Position numbers and translations under genes: made by a program. A DNA stretch of 64,000 nt, from positions 372,001 to 436,000 of the forward strand of contig JARWSJ010000001.1 in the NCBI GenBank assembly GCA_029906195.1, given 5' to 3'. The DNA comes from Chitinophagaceae bacterium 26-R-25. Lineage in GTDB: Bacteria; Bacteroidota; Bacteroidia; Chitinophagales; Chitinophagaceae. Shown here in pieces: positions 44,546 to 52,613 of the stretch (its first letter is position 1; every line of letters starts with the position of its first letter). The notes beneath the pieces were generated by a model. The model saw only the letters and a program-made list of their open reading frames with translations, had not been told where the DNA came from and did no database searches.

Positions 44546-45103
44546 ATGAGAAACAAACATTTAATAATCCTTCTGGCGGTACTGTTTATTGCAGGCAAGA
44601 GTAAAGCGCAAATGGCTTTTCTCGACACTGCCGAAAAAGTAAATACCTATCCGAAAGTAGAATGGATCAAAGGAGAGCCTTTTAGTGCATTCGATTCTTC
44701 TAAAATATATGTTATTGATCTGTGGGCAACCTGGTGCAAGCCATGTCTCGCATCGATGCCACACTTAAACGAAATGAGTAAAAAATTCAAGGGTCAGATC
44801 GTTTTTTTAGCCCAGAATGTAATGGAAGATGACCAGGTAAAAGTAACCGAATTTGTTGCCCGACAAGGAGATAATATGGACATGAAGGTTGCATTTGGCG
44901 GGCCAAGGGGCGGTGACTTTGATAAAAAATGGATCCAGGCTTCAGGAACACAAAGTATCCCAAGAACTTTTGTAATTCAAAATAACACACTTGTTTGGAT
45001 AACAACTCCTGACAATTTAAACGAAGCGGTATTGCAATTATTAATCAATAAAAAGTTCAGCATAGCTGCGGCTGAAAAAATAAATCAACATATTCTGCCA
45101 TGA
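44546..45103 (+). CDS. Small TlpA-like thioredoxin-fold protein
   Basis: 185 residues: signal peptide (cut near SKA-Q, residue 21), then a single thioredoxin domain with WATWCKPC (C64, C67) and a conserved SIPRTFVI cis-Pro loop. It lacks the DUF4369 domain of its neighbours and has a short C-terminal extension (FSIAAAEKINQHILP). Likely a periplasmic thiol:disulfide reductase. Its stop codon overlaps the ATG of the protease (ATGA at 45100-45103), so translation of the two is coupled, which supports a joint role such as opening disulfides before or during proteolysis. Confidence 0.9.
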   Translation: MRNKHLIILLAVLFIAGKSKAQMAFLDTAEKVNTYPKVEWIKGEPFSAFDSSKIYVIDLWATWCKPCLASMPHLNEMSKKFKGQIVFLAQNVMEDDQVKVTEFVARQGDNMDMKVAFGGPRGGDFDKKWIQASGTQSIPRTFVIQNNTLVWITTPDNLNEAVLQLLINKKFSIAAAEKINQHILP

Positions 45104-46659
45104 AAAAATTAATATTTGGATTGCTATCCAACATCTGTTGTACGTTGCTTTTTGCACAGCAACCTGGATGGCTGCACAAGGACCTGATGCAGGACACGGT
45201 ATTTGGCATTAGTACAGGTAAAGCCTACGAATTTCTGAAAGGCAAAAAAAATTCCCCTGTTGTTGTGGCAGTGATAGACGCAGGTATTGATACAGCGCAT
45301 GAGGACCTGAAGTCAGTCCTTTGGGTGAATAAAAAAGAACGGAAAGGAAACAAGAAGGATGATGATCGTAATCATTATGTTGACGATGTCAATGGGTGGA
45401 GTTTTTTAGGTTCTTCAAAGGGAAATGTACAGTACGACAATCTTGAATTGACAAGACAGGTCAGGCTCGGGAAGAAGCGATTTGGGGACCTGAGCAGCCT
45501 TCCATCTGACACCAACGGTCTGGCGCAATACAAAAGCCTGCTGACTAAATACAACGTTCAGCTAAATAATGCGCAGCGTACTCTTCAGAATCTTAATACT
45601 TTTAAAAGTGTCGTTGACACAATTTTACTACGTATCGGAAAAAAAGAACCTGAACTCGCAGATGTCGCCGCTTATGAGCCCCAAACCTTGCAGGAAACAC
45701 AGATTAAGGCTACAATGCTGAAGTCTTTGAAAACTGTGAACAATTTTGAAGATTTCAGAAAGGATATGATCGATAATCAATATGACCATGTGGCCCAACA
45801 GGTAAATTATGGACTTAACCTGTTATTCGACCCGCGTGAATTAGTGGGGGACAGCAATGACAATGTGAACGAAAGGTATTATGGCACCGATGATGTAACT
45901 GGTCCGGACGCCACACACGGTACGCATGTAGCGGGGATCATCGGAGCGGTAAGAGGGAATGGTATTGGTGTTGACGGTGTCGCGGATAACGTAAGGCTGA
46001 TGGTTGTAAGAGCTGTTCCGACAGGAGATGAAAGGGACAAAGATGTAGCCAACGCTATCCGTTATGCTGTGGATAATGGCGCCAGGGTGATTAATATGAG
46101 TTTTGGTAAACCCCTTTCACCAGACAAGTCAGTGGTGGATGATGCCGTAAGGTATGCGATGAGTAAAGATGTGTTGTTGGTACATGCTTCAGGTAATGAC
46201 GCGCTGGACCTTGATGTGAAAAATAATTTCCCAAACAGAAGATATGCCGATGGTAGTGGATCTGCCGATGCATGGATAGAAGTGGGAGCTTCTGGGCCAA
46301 AGGATAACCTGAACCTGCCGGCATTTTTTTCAAATTTTGGACAAACAACCGTCGACGTATTTGCTCCTGGTGTTGGGATTTATTCGGCTATCCCCGGATC
46401 AAAATATCAGTACCTCGACGGCACCAGCATGGCAGCTCCTGTAGTTGCGGGAATTGCTGCCCTGATCCGCGAGTATTATCCAAAATTAACTGCTGTTCAG
46501 GTAAAAGATATTATCATGAGATCGGTTGTCAAAGTGAATCACAAGGTCCTGGTTCAGGGCAACAAGACAGTCGATTTCTCTTCCATTTGTATTAGTGGTG
46601 GGGTGGTAAACGCATATGAAGCTGTTAAGCTGGCGCAGCAAATTTCGGATCAACAATAG
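45100..46659 (+). CDS. Subtilisin-like (S8) serine protease with large insertion
   Basis: 519 residues, signal peptide to about residue 19. The catalytic triad is complete: D60 in VVVAVIDAGID, H273 in THGTHVAGIIG, and S443 in GTSMAAPVVAG, with oxyanion N366 in HASGND. Between Asp and His lies about 210 residues where bacterial subtilisins have about 35; the insert (roughly 110-260) is charged and helix-rich (KSLLTKYNVQLNNAQRTLQN). This layout occurs in other Bacteroidota S8 proteases. There is no clear propeptide and no type IX C-terminal domain, so it is probably periplasmic. It is the last gene of the locus 3 operon and likely trims imported peptides. Confidence 0.92.
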   Translation: MKKLIFGLLSNICCTLLFAQQPGWLHKDLMQDTVFGISTGKAYEFLKGKKNSPVVVAVIDAGIDTAHEDLKSVLWVNKKERKGNKKDDDRNHYVDDVNGWSFLGSSKGNVQYDNLELTRQVRLGKKRFGDLSSLPSDTNGLAQYKSLLTKYNVQLNNAQRTLQNLNTFKSVVDTILLRIGKKEPELADVAAYEPQTLQETQIKATMLKSLKTVNNFEDFRKDMIDNQYDHVAQQVNYGLNLLFDPRELVGDSNDNVNERYYGTDDVTGPDATHGTHVAGIIGAVRGNGIGVDGVADNVRLMVVRAVPTGDERDKDVANAIRYAVDNGARVINMSFGKPLSPDKSVVDDAVRYAMSKDVLLVHASGNDALDLDVKNNFPNRRYADGSGSADAWIEVGASGPKDNLNLPAFFSNFGQTTVDVFAPGVGIYSAIPGSKYQYLDGTSMAAPVVAGIAALIREYYPKLTAVQVKDIIMRSVVKVNHKVLVQGNKTVDFSSICISGGVVNAYEAVKLAQQISDQQ

Positions 46660-46782
46660 GCTTTGTCAGGATGCGTTGAGGGAGAAAATATATTTCGTGG
46701 AAAAATTGGTTCGAAGACCTGCTATCGGGAAAAATATAGCTGTTGACCAAATTAACGAGTAGCACAAAACCAAAGAAATCCC

Positions 46783-47379
46783 ATGCATGACGTTTTGAGG
46801 AAATTTATTAATGAGATTACTACCGGTATTATTGCAGATGATGAGTTCGTGCATATTGAAAAGGGTTTTTTCCCAAAATTGATGAAAAGAAGACAATTTC
46901 TTTTGCACGAAGGTGCTGTCTGTAAATACATGGCTTTTGTGGTAAAAGGCGCCTTACGTCAATATTCAATTGATGAAAGAGGGAATGAACATATTGTTCA
47001 TTTTGGCATAGAAGGTTGTTGGATAACCGACAGGGAAAGCCTGCTGATGCTCAGGCCCTCCAAATACAATATTGATGCGTTGGAGGACTGTGAGTTGCTG
47101 CTAACAACAAAAGAACAATTAAGCCTGATAACAGATCTATCGCTACAGTTCCTGAAAATGTCACATATTTTGGATTCCCAACATTCTATTTCTTTCCAAA
47201 ACAGGATACAGGCGTCCTTAAGCTATACTGCAGAAGAAAAGGTAATGGATTTGATGATCCGCTATCCTTCTTTCTTTAACAGGTTTCCCCAAAGTATGCT
47301 GGCCTCTTATCTTGGTTTGAGCCCGGAAACGTTTAGCAGGATCCGTAAGAAATTACTTACCAAACAATATGCGTTCTGA
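46783..47379 (+). CDS. Crp/Fnr-family transcriptional regulator (paralogue B)
   Basis: 198 residues. The ligand-binding barrel is at about 28-118 (FLLHEGAVCKYMAFVVKGALRQYSIDERG); the C-terminal HTH ends QSMLASYLGLSPETFSRIRKK. The E-x-x-S-R recognition helix matches that of FNR. There are only scattered cysteines (VCKY, GCW, EDCE), not the spaced cluster that holds 4Fe-4S in FNR. It is very close to paralogue C at 52614. The next gene (47509) has a matching FNR-type palindrome, as do three further promoters downstream. The effector is unknown; these short Bacteroidota members often lack the cAMP-binding Arg. Confidence 0.9.
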   Translation: MHDVLRKFINEITTGIIADDEFVHIEKGFFPKLMKRRQFLLHEGAVCKYMAFVVKGALRQYSIDERGNEHIVHFGIEGCWITDRESLLMLRPSKYNIDALEDCELLLTTKEQLSLITDLSLQFLKMSHILDSQHSISFQNRIQASLSYTAEEKVMDLMIRYPSFFNRFPQSMLASYLGLSPETFSRIRKKLLTKQYAF

Positions 47380-47401
47380 ACACTGTCGATTCCTGAGTCA
47401 A

Positions 47402-47468
47402 TTGATCTATGTCAAGCAAATTTCTAGGTCTACATCATTTTTGTGCGCTGCTTGTTTTTTCATCTTTA
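47402..47468 (+). promoter_or_regulatory. FNR-type box and promoter of the isochorismatase-like gene
   Basis: TTGATCTATGTCAA (47402-47415), ATCATTTTTG from position 33 (47434), and -7-like CATCTTTA at positions 60-67 (47461-47468). The start codon at 47509 gives a leader of about 35 nt. Confidence 0.75.
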
Positions 47469-47508
47469 GCACCTCAAATTATTTTTTCATTTTCTAAAAA
47501 ACTCAGGT

Positions 47509-48183
47509 ATGTCTACTACTCTAAAAAATTCAAAAGCGGGCCTCGAGGCCTTGCTAACGCCCGACAACTGTGCACTGATACTCATTGATCACCAACCTTT
47601 CCAATTTGCAGGCCTCAGGAGTCATGACACGCAAACCATTATCAATAATGTAGTGGGGCTAACAAAGGCGGCAAAGATTTTTAATGTGCCTACTCTCTTT
47701 ACTACTGTTGTTGAGCGACAAGGCGGCCACCTGATAAAACAATTGCAAGAAATATTTCCACACCAAAAACCCATCGACAGGACTTTCATTAATACCTGGG
47801 AAGATGAGCGAGTGGTTGACTGGGTTAAGAAGACAGGAAGAAAAAAAATTGTTATTGCAGCATTGTGGACCGAGATCTGTCTTGCAATGCCAGCCATTCA
47901 GGCTGCCGGTGAAGGTTATGAAGTGTATATCGTAACAGATGCTTCGGGTGGAGTGAGCCTTGAAGCTCACGAAATGGCCATTCAACGTATGATCCAGGCA
48001 GGATGTATGCCCATTACGTGGGCTGTATTTGGTTCAGAACTGCAACGTGACTGGGCCCGCACGGCAACGGTTCCTGAACTTGCACAGGCCCTCATTGACC
48101 ATTGTGGTAATGTAGGTACCAGCCTTCAATGGGAGTGGCAGTTACTCGCAACACCGGTTCCCGCTGAAACCACCGGAGTGTAA
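47509..48183 (+). CDS. Isochorismatase-like cysteine hydrolase (YcaC-type)
   Basis: 224 residues. The cysteine hydrolase fold is plain: catalytic Asp D27 in LILIDHQ and nucleophile C124 in AALWTEICLAMPAI, the block that in YcaC reads VVTEVC. The cis-peptide region and late ASGGVSLEAHEMAIQRMIQAG match the YcaC subgroup, whose natural substrate is unknown (amide or N-carbamoyl type hydrolysis is usual in the superfamily). No signal peptide. It is controlled by its own FNR-type promoter and followed by a wobble-paired hairpin at 48227-48310, so it is probably monocistronic. Confidence 0.88.
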   Translation: MSTTLKNSKAGLEALLTPDNCALILIDHQPFQFAGLRSHDTQTIINNVVGLTKAAKIFNVPTLFTTVVERQGGHLIKQLQEIFPHQKPIDRTFINTWEDERVVDWVKKTGRKKIVIAALWTEICLAMPAIQAAGEGYEVYIVTDASGGVSLEAHEMAIQRMIQAGCMPITWAVFGSELQRDWARTATVPELAQALIDHCGNVGTSLQWEWQLLATPVPAETTGV

Positions 48184-48226
48184 TAAAATACCGTTATTTA
48201 CCCAAGCCAGTTTATAACAGTTATGT

Positions 48227-48310
48227 GTAAGCGCTATGCGTCTGTTTCTTGCAAAAACTTAAGCGATGTTACAAGTAATGCATGAACTAAACGTATGGCG
48301 CTTACTTTTT
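48227..48310 (+). terminator. Long-loop hairpin with T tract (terminator or RNA element)
   Basis: GTAAGCGCTATGCGT (48227-48241) pairs with ACGTATGGCGCTTAC (48291-48305) over 15 positions, two of them only as G-U pairs in RNA, and is followed by five T. The loop is about 49 nt, unusually large for a plain terminator. Confidence 0.55.
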
Positions 48311-48345
48311 AATGATGAGTAACAAAAGAAAGGTGTATTAATATA

Positions 48346-49764
48346 ATGGCAAAGCATACTGTCCCAGGAAAATTTTTCTTTTGCGTTGTAACTTGTTTAT
48401 CAGCGGTTGTTTCCACATACGGCCAATTTTCAGATAAGGCGAAAACAGGGTACCTGCCAGATGCAGCTGAAGAGCATTGGCTTGTAATAAATGATTCTGT
48501 AAAAGTTACGAGGTTCATCGACCGCATAAAACACCTACCCATCAATCATAAAAAAGGATTTATTGGTGTAGGTATTAATATTCGTGAAGGGTATGAGCTA
48601 TTTGGGAATTATTTATGGGGTATGGGGCCCCAGGACAACAATGGATACTTTCTTCACCGCCTTTTATTACACAGTCATTTCAGTTGGAACGAGCATGTCA
48701 GACTTTTCGCGGAACTGGAAAGCAGTGCCATTAGTGGTAGAAATGGCGGGCCAAGACCCATTCAGGATCTTAACAAGATGGCGATGAACCAGTTTTTTGG
48801 AGAGATCAACTTTTCTGTGAGTAAAGACAAGCGGACTATGTTTCATTTTCGATTCGGCAAGCAGTCATTGAATTATGGAATAGGCACTTTACTGGACATT
48901 CGTGATGCCAACGTACGAAGATCTTTTGCGGGGGGTAAGTTGATACTTGAAAAACAATCTCTCAAACTAGACGGATTTTTTATGTTACCTGTGACAGTGA
49001 GGGAAGGTGCCTTTGATGACAAGATCGATCACTCACAGAAAGTAGCAGGTGTTTGGGGAACAAAAACATTTTACAAGAAAACCTTAAACAGGCTGGATCT
49101 TTATTACATCTATATAAACCGCGACAAAACCAGGTTTGGCCAGGAAACCGGCAGGGAAACCAGGAACACAATTGGTGTAGCTACTTCACTAAGAAAACAC
49201 AATTGGTTCAGTTACTGTGAAGCGGACCTGCAATTTGGAAAATTTAATGGCGGAAATATCCGGGCATGGAAAATAGCACCTTCAGTAGGATACCAGGCCA
49301 AATCGCTTAAACTGCAACCGGTCTTTACTGTGCAGGGAGCCATTTCAAGCGGCGATAAAGATTCATCTGACAATGGCCTCCAAACATTTAATCCATTATT
49401 TCCAAAGGCAATCTATTACGGATATATAGACAATGCAGGTTCTGCCAATCTTATTGTTGTCCATCCCAAAATTGAATTGCTATTTTTTAAACGACTTTTA
49501 GTGACTGCCGGATATTATCGATTTTGGAGACAACAATCCAGTGACGGACTTTATGCCATTAATGGATCTAATTTATTGCCTGCGTCAAATGAAAAAAAAT
49601 CGGTTGGCAGAATGTGGGATGTTTTGCTTACTTATCCTGTAAAGAATCATGTAGTTCTCCAACTAATGGGAAGCTACTACAAACAGGGTGAATTCCTAAA
49701 AGAACAACCACAACTTAAAGGCGACATCCGTTATGCAGGGATAAAATTAACTGTCCGAATTTAA
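48346..49764 (+). CDS. Alginate-export-family outer-membrane beta-barrel protein
   Basis: 472 residues with a signal peptide (cut near TYG-Q, residue 26). The pattern EHWLVINDSVKVTRFIDRIKHLPI and LHRLLLHSHFSWNEHVRLFAELESS, followed by many alternating amphipathic strands (GKQSLNYGIGTLLDIRDANVRRSF, LNRLDLYYIYINRDKTRFG) and the final strand IRYAGIKLTVRI, fits the AlgE/alginate-export porin family. Bacteroidota members are probably general porins for small or anionic solutes; no alginate genes occur here. It sits between two FNR-type regulated genes but no box was found in front of it. Confidence 0.82.
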   Translation: MAKHTVPGKFFFCVVTCLSAVVSTYGQFSDKAKTGYLPDAAEEHWLVINDSVKVTRFIDRIKHLPINHKKGFIGVGINIREGYELFGNYLWGMGPQDNNGYFLHRLLLHSHFSWNEHVRLFAELESSAISGRNGGPRPIQDLNKMAMNQFFGEINFSVSKDKRTMFHFRFGKQSLNYGIGTLLDIRDANVRRSFAGGKLILEKQSLKLDGFFMLPVTVREGAFDDKIDHSQKVAGVWGTKTFYKKTLNRLDLYYIYINRDKTRFGQETGRETRNTIGVATSLRKHNWFSYCEADLQFGKFNGGNIRAWKIAPSVGYQAKSLKLQPVFTVQGAISSGDKDSSDNGLQTFNPLFPKAIYYGYIDNAGSANLIVVHPKIELLFFKRLLVTAGYYRFWRQQSSDGLYAINGSNLLPASNEKKSVGRMWDVLLTYPVKNHVVLQLMGSYYKQGEFLKEQPQLKGDIRYAGIKLTVRI

Positions 49765-49786
49765 TGCTGGTATGGGTATCCAACAA

Positions 49787-49853
49787 TTGATATACATCAA
49801 TCGTTTTTCTTGTTATGTATCATTTTTTGCGGATACACGACGATCTATTTTCA
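49787..49853 (+). promoter_or_regulatory. FNR-type box and promoter of the NAD(P)-dependent reductase gene
   Basis: TTGATATACATCAA (49787-49800), ATCATTTTTTG from position 33 (49819), and -7-like TATTTTCA at positions 60-67 (49846-49853). This places the transcript start near 49859, so translation must begin at 49869 and not at the ATG at 49815. Confidence 0.75.
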
Positions 49854-49868
49854 TTAAAACAAAAAAGT

Positions 49869-50471
49869 ATGAAAGAAACATTTGGTATTATTGGCGCGGG
49901 AAACATCGGGCAAACAGTGGCTCGTCATTTAGTTAAAGCCGGGCATCCGGTTATCCTTGCTAACCGCAGTGGAGGCGATTCTTTGAAAGAGATTGTGCAC
50001 TCATTAGGTGCTGGGGCAACTGCAGGTACCATCAGCCAGGCAGCGGGGGCGGAGATCGTTTTGCTTTCGCTTCCCTGGTCAGAAGTTTCTTCGCTTACTG
50101 ATGTTGCAGACTGGAAAGGCAGGGTGGTTATAGATGCTACCAACCACTTTATTACTTATGCTCCGGAGTTTAAAGTGCAGGACCTGGGTGGTAAAGCGTC
50201 CAGTGAGGTGGTGGCTTCGTTGCTGCCAGGTGCCAGGATTGTAAAAGCGTTTAATACCATTTTTTATAGAATCTTAGCCGAAGATCCGATGGTTGCTGGT
50301 GGCAACCGGGTGTTGTTTGTGTCGGGGGATGACATGCCTGCAAAAAAAGAGGTAATGAGTATAATCGCCTCTTTGGGTTTTGCACCGATAGACCTGGGCA
50401 ACCTGAGCGAGGGAAGCAAGTTGCAACAAGCAAAGGGTGCGCTTGCCACATTAAACCTGGTCAAATTTTAA
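49869..50471 (+). CDS. NAD(P)-binding reductase (F420-dependent NADP reductase-like, COG2085 type)
   Basis: 200 residues from the ATG at 49869; the longer frame starts inside the promoter. Rossmann motif GIIGAGNIGQTVARHLVKAGH (first 20 or so residues), then ILANRSGG for NADP phosphate binding, VLLSLPWSEV, VVIDATN, and the typical IVKAFNTI block with the late FVSGDD and FAPIDLGNL strands. These are the hallmarks of the NADPH-dependent F420 reductase-like group, which in organisms without F420 reduces unknown substrates such as metals or quinones. It has an FNR-type promoter and is followed in the same direction by an LLM oxidoreductase. Confidence 0.88.
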   Translation: MKETFGIIGAGNIGQTVARHLVKAGHPVILANRSGGDSLKEIVHSLGAGATAGTISQAAGAEIVLLSLPWSEVSSLTDVADWKGRVVIDATNHFITYAPEFKVQDLGGKASSEVVASLLPGARIVKAFNTIFYRILAEDPMVAGGNRVLFVSGDDMPAKKEVMSIIASLGFAPIDLGNLSEGSKLQQAKGALATLNLVKF

Positions 50472-50611
50472 AGATTAAAAGTGACGGGCTACCTCATTTC
50501 TTGTGCAGGGATACCAATCATTTTTTCTGTTGAATGATTAGAACTTTCAGCAAGAATTGAATAGATTGTCTTCGACAATTCCGGGAGACATTTTAATCAG
50601 AAAATTTTATT

Positions 50612-51649
50612 ATGGAAATAGGTGTAGATAGTTTTGCAGCCATGTTTAGTGGCGACAGTAGCAAAGTAATAGATGATGCCACTGCAATGGCCCAGTTGCT
50701 TGAAAGAATAGTGCATGCCGACCAAAATGGGCTTGATGTGTTCGGCATTGGAGAGCACCATCGCAAAGGCTTCCTTGACTCTGCTCCGGCGCTCATACTC
50801 GCCGCTGCTGCGGCCAGTACAAAACAAATACGTCTTACCAGCGCCGTTACCGTGCTAAGTGCAGCGGACCCTGTCAGGGTGTTTCAAAGTTATTCAACAT
50901 TGGACCTTATTTCCAATGGACGAGCTGAAATGGTGGTTGGCCGTGGCTCATTCATAGATGCGTTCCCGCTGTTTGGTTATGATCTTAACGATTACGATGA
51001 ACTGTTTACTGAAAAACTGGACCTGTTGCTTAAAATTCGTGCAAACGAATTTGTTACATGGTCCGGCAAATTCCGGCCGGCAATTAAGAACCAGCCCGTG
51101 TATCCGCGGCCTGTTCAGCATTCAATACCCATCTGGATTGGCGTGGGAGGCACACCGCAATCATTTGTCCGCGCCGGTGCACTTGGATTGCCATTGATGG
51201 TTGCCATCATTGGTGGACAAACACATCACTTTCGTCCGTTGGTAGATCTTTACCGCCAGGCTGCAGAAAAAGCGGGGCATGCACCAGAAAAATTACAAGT
51301 CGGGATGCACTCTATAGGGTATGTAGCGGAGACGACACAGCAGGCAATAGATGATTTTTATCCCGGTTACGCAGCATCAATGACAAAAATTGGCAAAGAA
51401 CGCGGATGGCCGCCTATGACCAGAAGAAGTTTCGAAGATCAAATGGGTCCTGAGGGCGCTTTACTTGTTGGTAACCCTGAGGATGTTGCCGCAAAAATTC
51501 TTCGTCATTCGCAATCGCTCGGAGGTATTTCAAGGCTCACTTTTCAATTGGATAGTGCCGAATTGCCACATGAAAAGCTAATGCAGTGCATTGAATTAAT
51601 TGGGACACGTTTAAAACCCATCATCACTCAACCAGTAGGTGATAAATAA
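50612..51649 (+). CDS. LLM-class (luciferase-like) flavin-dependent oxidoreductase
   Basis: 345 residues, no signal peptide. Bacterial luciferase-like TIM barrel: MEIGVDSFAA start, HADQNGLDVFGIGEHHRKGF (the EHH block), LTSAVTVLSAADPVRVFQSYSTLDLISNGRAEMVVGRG (by pattern) and PIWIGVGGTPQSFVRAG. This subgroup uses FMNH2 or F420H2; the specific reaction is unknown. It lies 140 nt behind the NAD(P) reductase, which could supply reduced flavin, and 48 nt ahead of the YceI copy 2 gene. No FNR-type box was seen in front of it, so it may be transcribed from the upstream box. Confidence 0.9.
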   Translation: MEIGVDSFAAMFSGDSSKVIDDATAMAQLLERIVHADQNGLDVFGIGEHHRKGFLDSAPALILAAAAASTKQIRLTSAVTVLSAADPVRVFQSYSTLDLISNGRAEMVVGRGSFIDAFPLFGYDLNDYDELFTEKLDLLLKIRANEFVTWSGKFRPAIKNQPVYPRPVQHSIPIWIGVGGTPQSFVRAGALGLPLMVAIIGGQTHHFRPLVDLYRQAAEKAGHAPEKLQVGMHSIGYVAETTQQAIDDFYPGYAASMTKIGKERGWPPMTRRSFEDQMGPEGALLVGNPEDVAAKILRHSQSLGGISRLTFQLDSAELPHEKLMQCIELIGTRLKPIITQPVGDK

Positions 51650-51697
51650 GCAACACTGAATATCGTCTACGCTTCAATGTTAATAAAACTTATAAAA

Positions 51698-52252
51698 ATG
51701 GAAGTTTCTGAAAATCTTACTAAAACAAAATGGGGCATTGATCCGTCACACAGCGAGATCGCCTTCAAAGTAAAGCACCTGATGATTACAAATGTAAAAG
51801 GTGTCTTCAAGGGATATGAGGCAAGCATTTATACAACAGGAGAGGATTTCATGACAGCTGAAATCGACGTTTCGCTGAATCCTGCATCGGTGGATACACA
51901 TGATGCCAAAAGAGATGAACATTTGAAGAGTGCTGATTTTTTTGATGTAGAAAATTTCAAACAAATCACTTTTACAGCCAACACTTACGAAAATGTTGAT
52001 GGGGACGGCAGTTATGAACTGTACGGAGACCTTACTGTAAAGGGTATTACAAAACGTATTAAGCTTGATGTAGAATTTGGCGGAGTGGTAAAAGATCCCT
52101 GGGGAGGAGAAAGAGCTGCCTTTATGTTAAATGGAAAAATAAATCGAAAGGATTGGGGACTAAATTGGAATACAGCACTGGAGGCCGGCGGGGTATTGGT
52201 GAGCGACGAGGTACGTATTAGTTGTGAAATACAGCTGGTGAAACAAGCATAA
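51698..52252 (+). CDS. YceI-family lipocalin-like protein (copy 2)
   Basis: 184 residues from the ATG at 51698; an in-frame ATG at 51677 is also possible. It is the same cytosolic type as copy 1: WGIDPSHSEIAFKVKHLMITNVKG, FFDVENFKQITFTA, and RKDWGLNWNTALEAGGVLVSDEV. It probably binds an isoprenoid or other lipid. Together with copy 1 it shows that the Crp/YceI/SDR/SnoaL set is present twice in the window. It is followed by a strong terminator, so it closes the reductase-LLM-YceI transcript. Confidence 0.9.
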   Translation: MEVSENLTKTKWGIDPSHSEIAFKVKHLMITNVKGVFKGYEASIYTTGEDFMTAEIDVSLNPASVDTHDAKRDEHLKSADFFDVENFKQITFTANTYENVDGDGSYELYGDLTVKGITKRIKLDVEFGGVVKDPWGGERAAFMLNGKINRKDWGLNWNTALEAGGVLVSDEVRISCEIQLVKQA

Positions 52253-52343
52253 TTATTCTATCCAAACGGCCAACGGGGATATTACAAGGGTGTTTGGGTT
52301 GTAGATCCTGGTCCGATAATTTTCAACATGGCGGGTATGCTGT

Positions 52344-52387
52344 AATAAGGCATAGATTCTTTCACAGAATTTATGCCTTATTTTTTT
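52344..52387 (+). terminator. Intrinsic terminator after YceI copy 2
   Basis: AATAAGGCATA-ATTCT / AGAAT-TATGCCTTATT stem with TTCAC loop, followed by seven T. The remaining bases up to 52613 hold no other recognisable feature. Confidence 0.85.
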
Positions 52388-52613
52388 GCAGTTAACTGAA
52401 ATGAATCTCGTCTCAATCCGGCGCTTTCATTCGAAATGTTCAAAATGTAGTATCTTTTGGTGTAAATAAGCTCGCCATTACATAGAATTCACGATTGCTA
52501 ATTTTGAATAAAGTGATGGAGGAGTCCCTGGGTAGCCGTTAGTTCAACTTGCAGGCAGGTTGTAAATGACAAATAATCCGGGCCTTATAAAGTAAACTAA
52601 ACAGGATTTTGAG

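Noticed and set aside
46730-46770. TTGACCAAATTAAC upstream of Crp/Fnr paralogue B as a seventh FNR-type box
   Set aside because: The right half-site is lost and the phased RTCA and -7 positions do not fit before the ATG at 46783.
48346-49764. Alginate metabolism locus
   Set aside because: Only the barrel protein resembles the alginate-export family; no alginate lyase or synthesis gene is near.
49815-49868. Longer start for the NAD(P) reductase
   Set aside because: The ATG at 49815 lies between the palindrome and the -7 element, so it would not be transcribed from that promoter.
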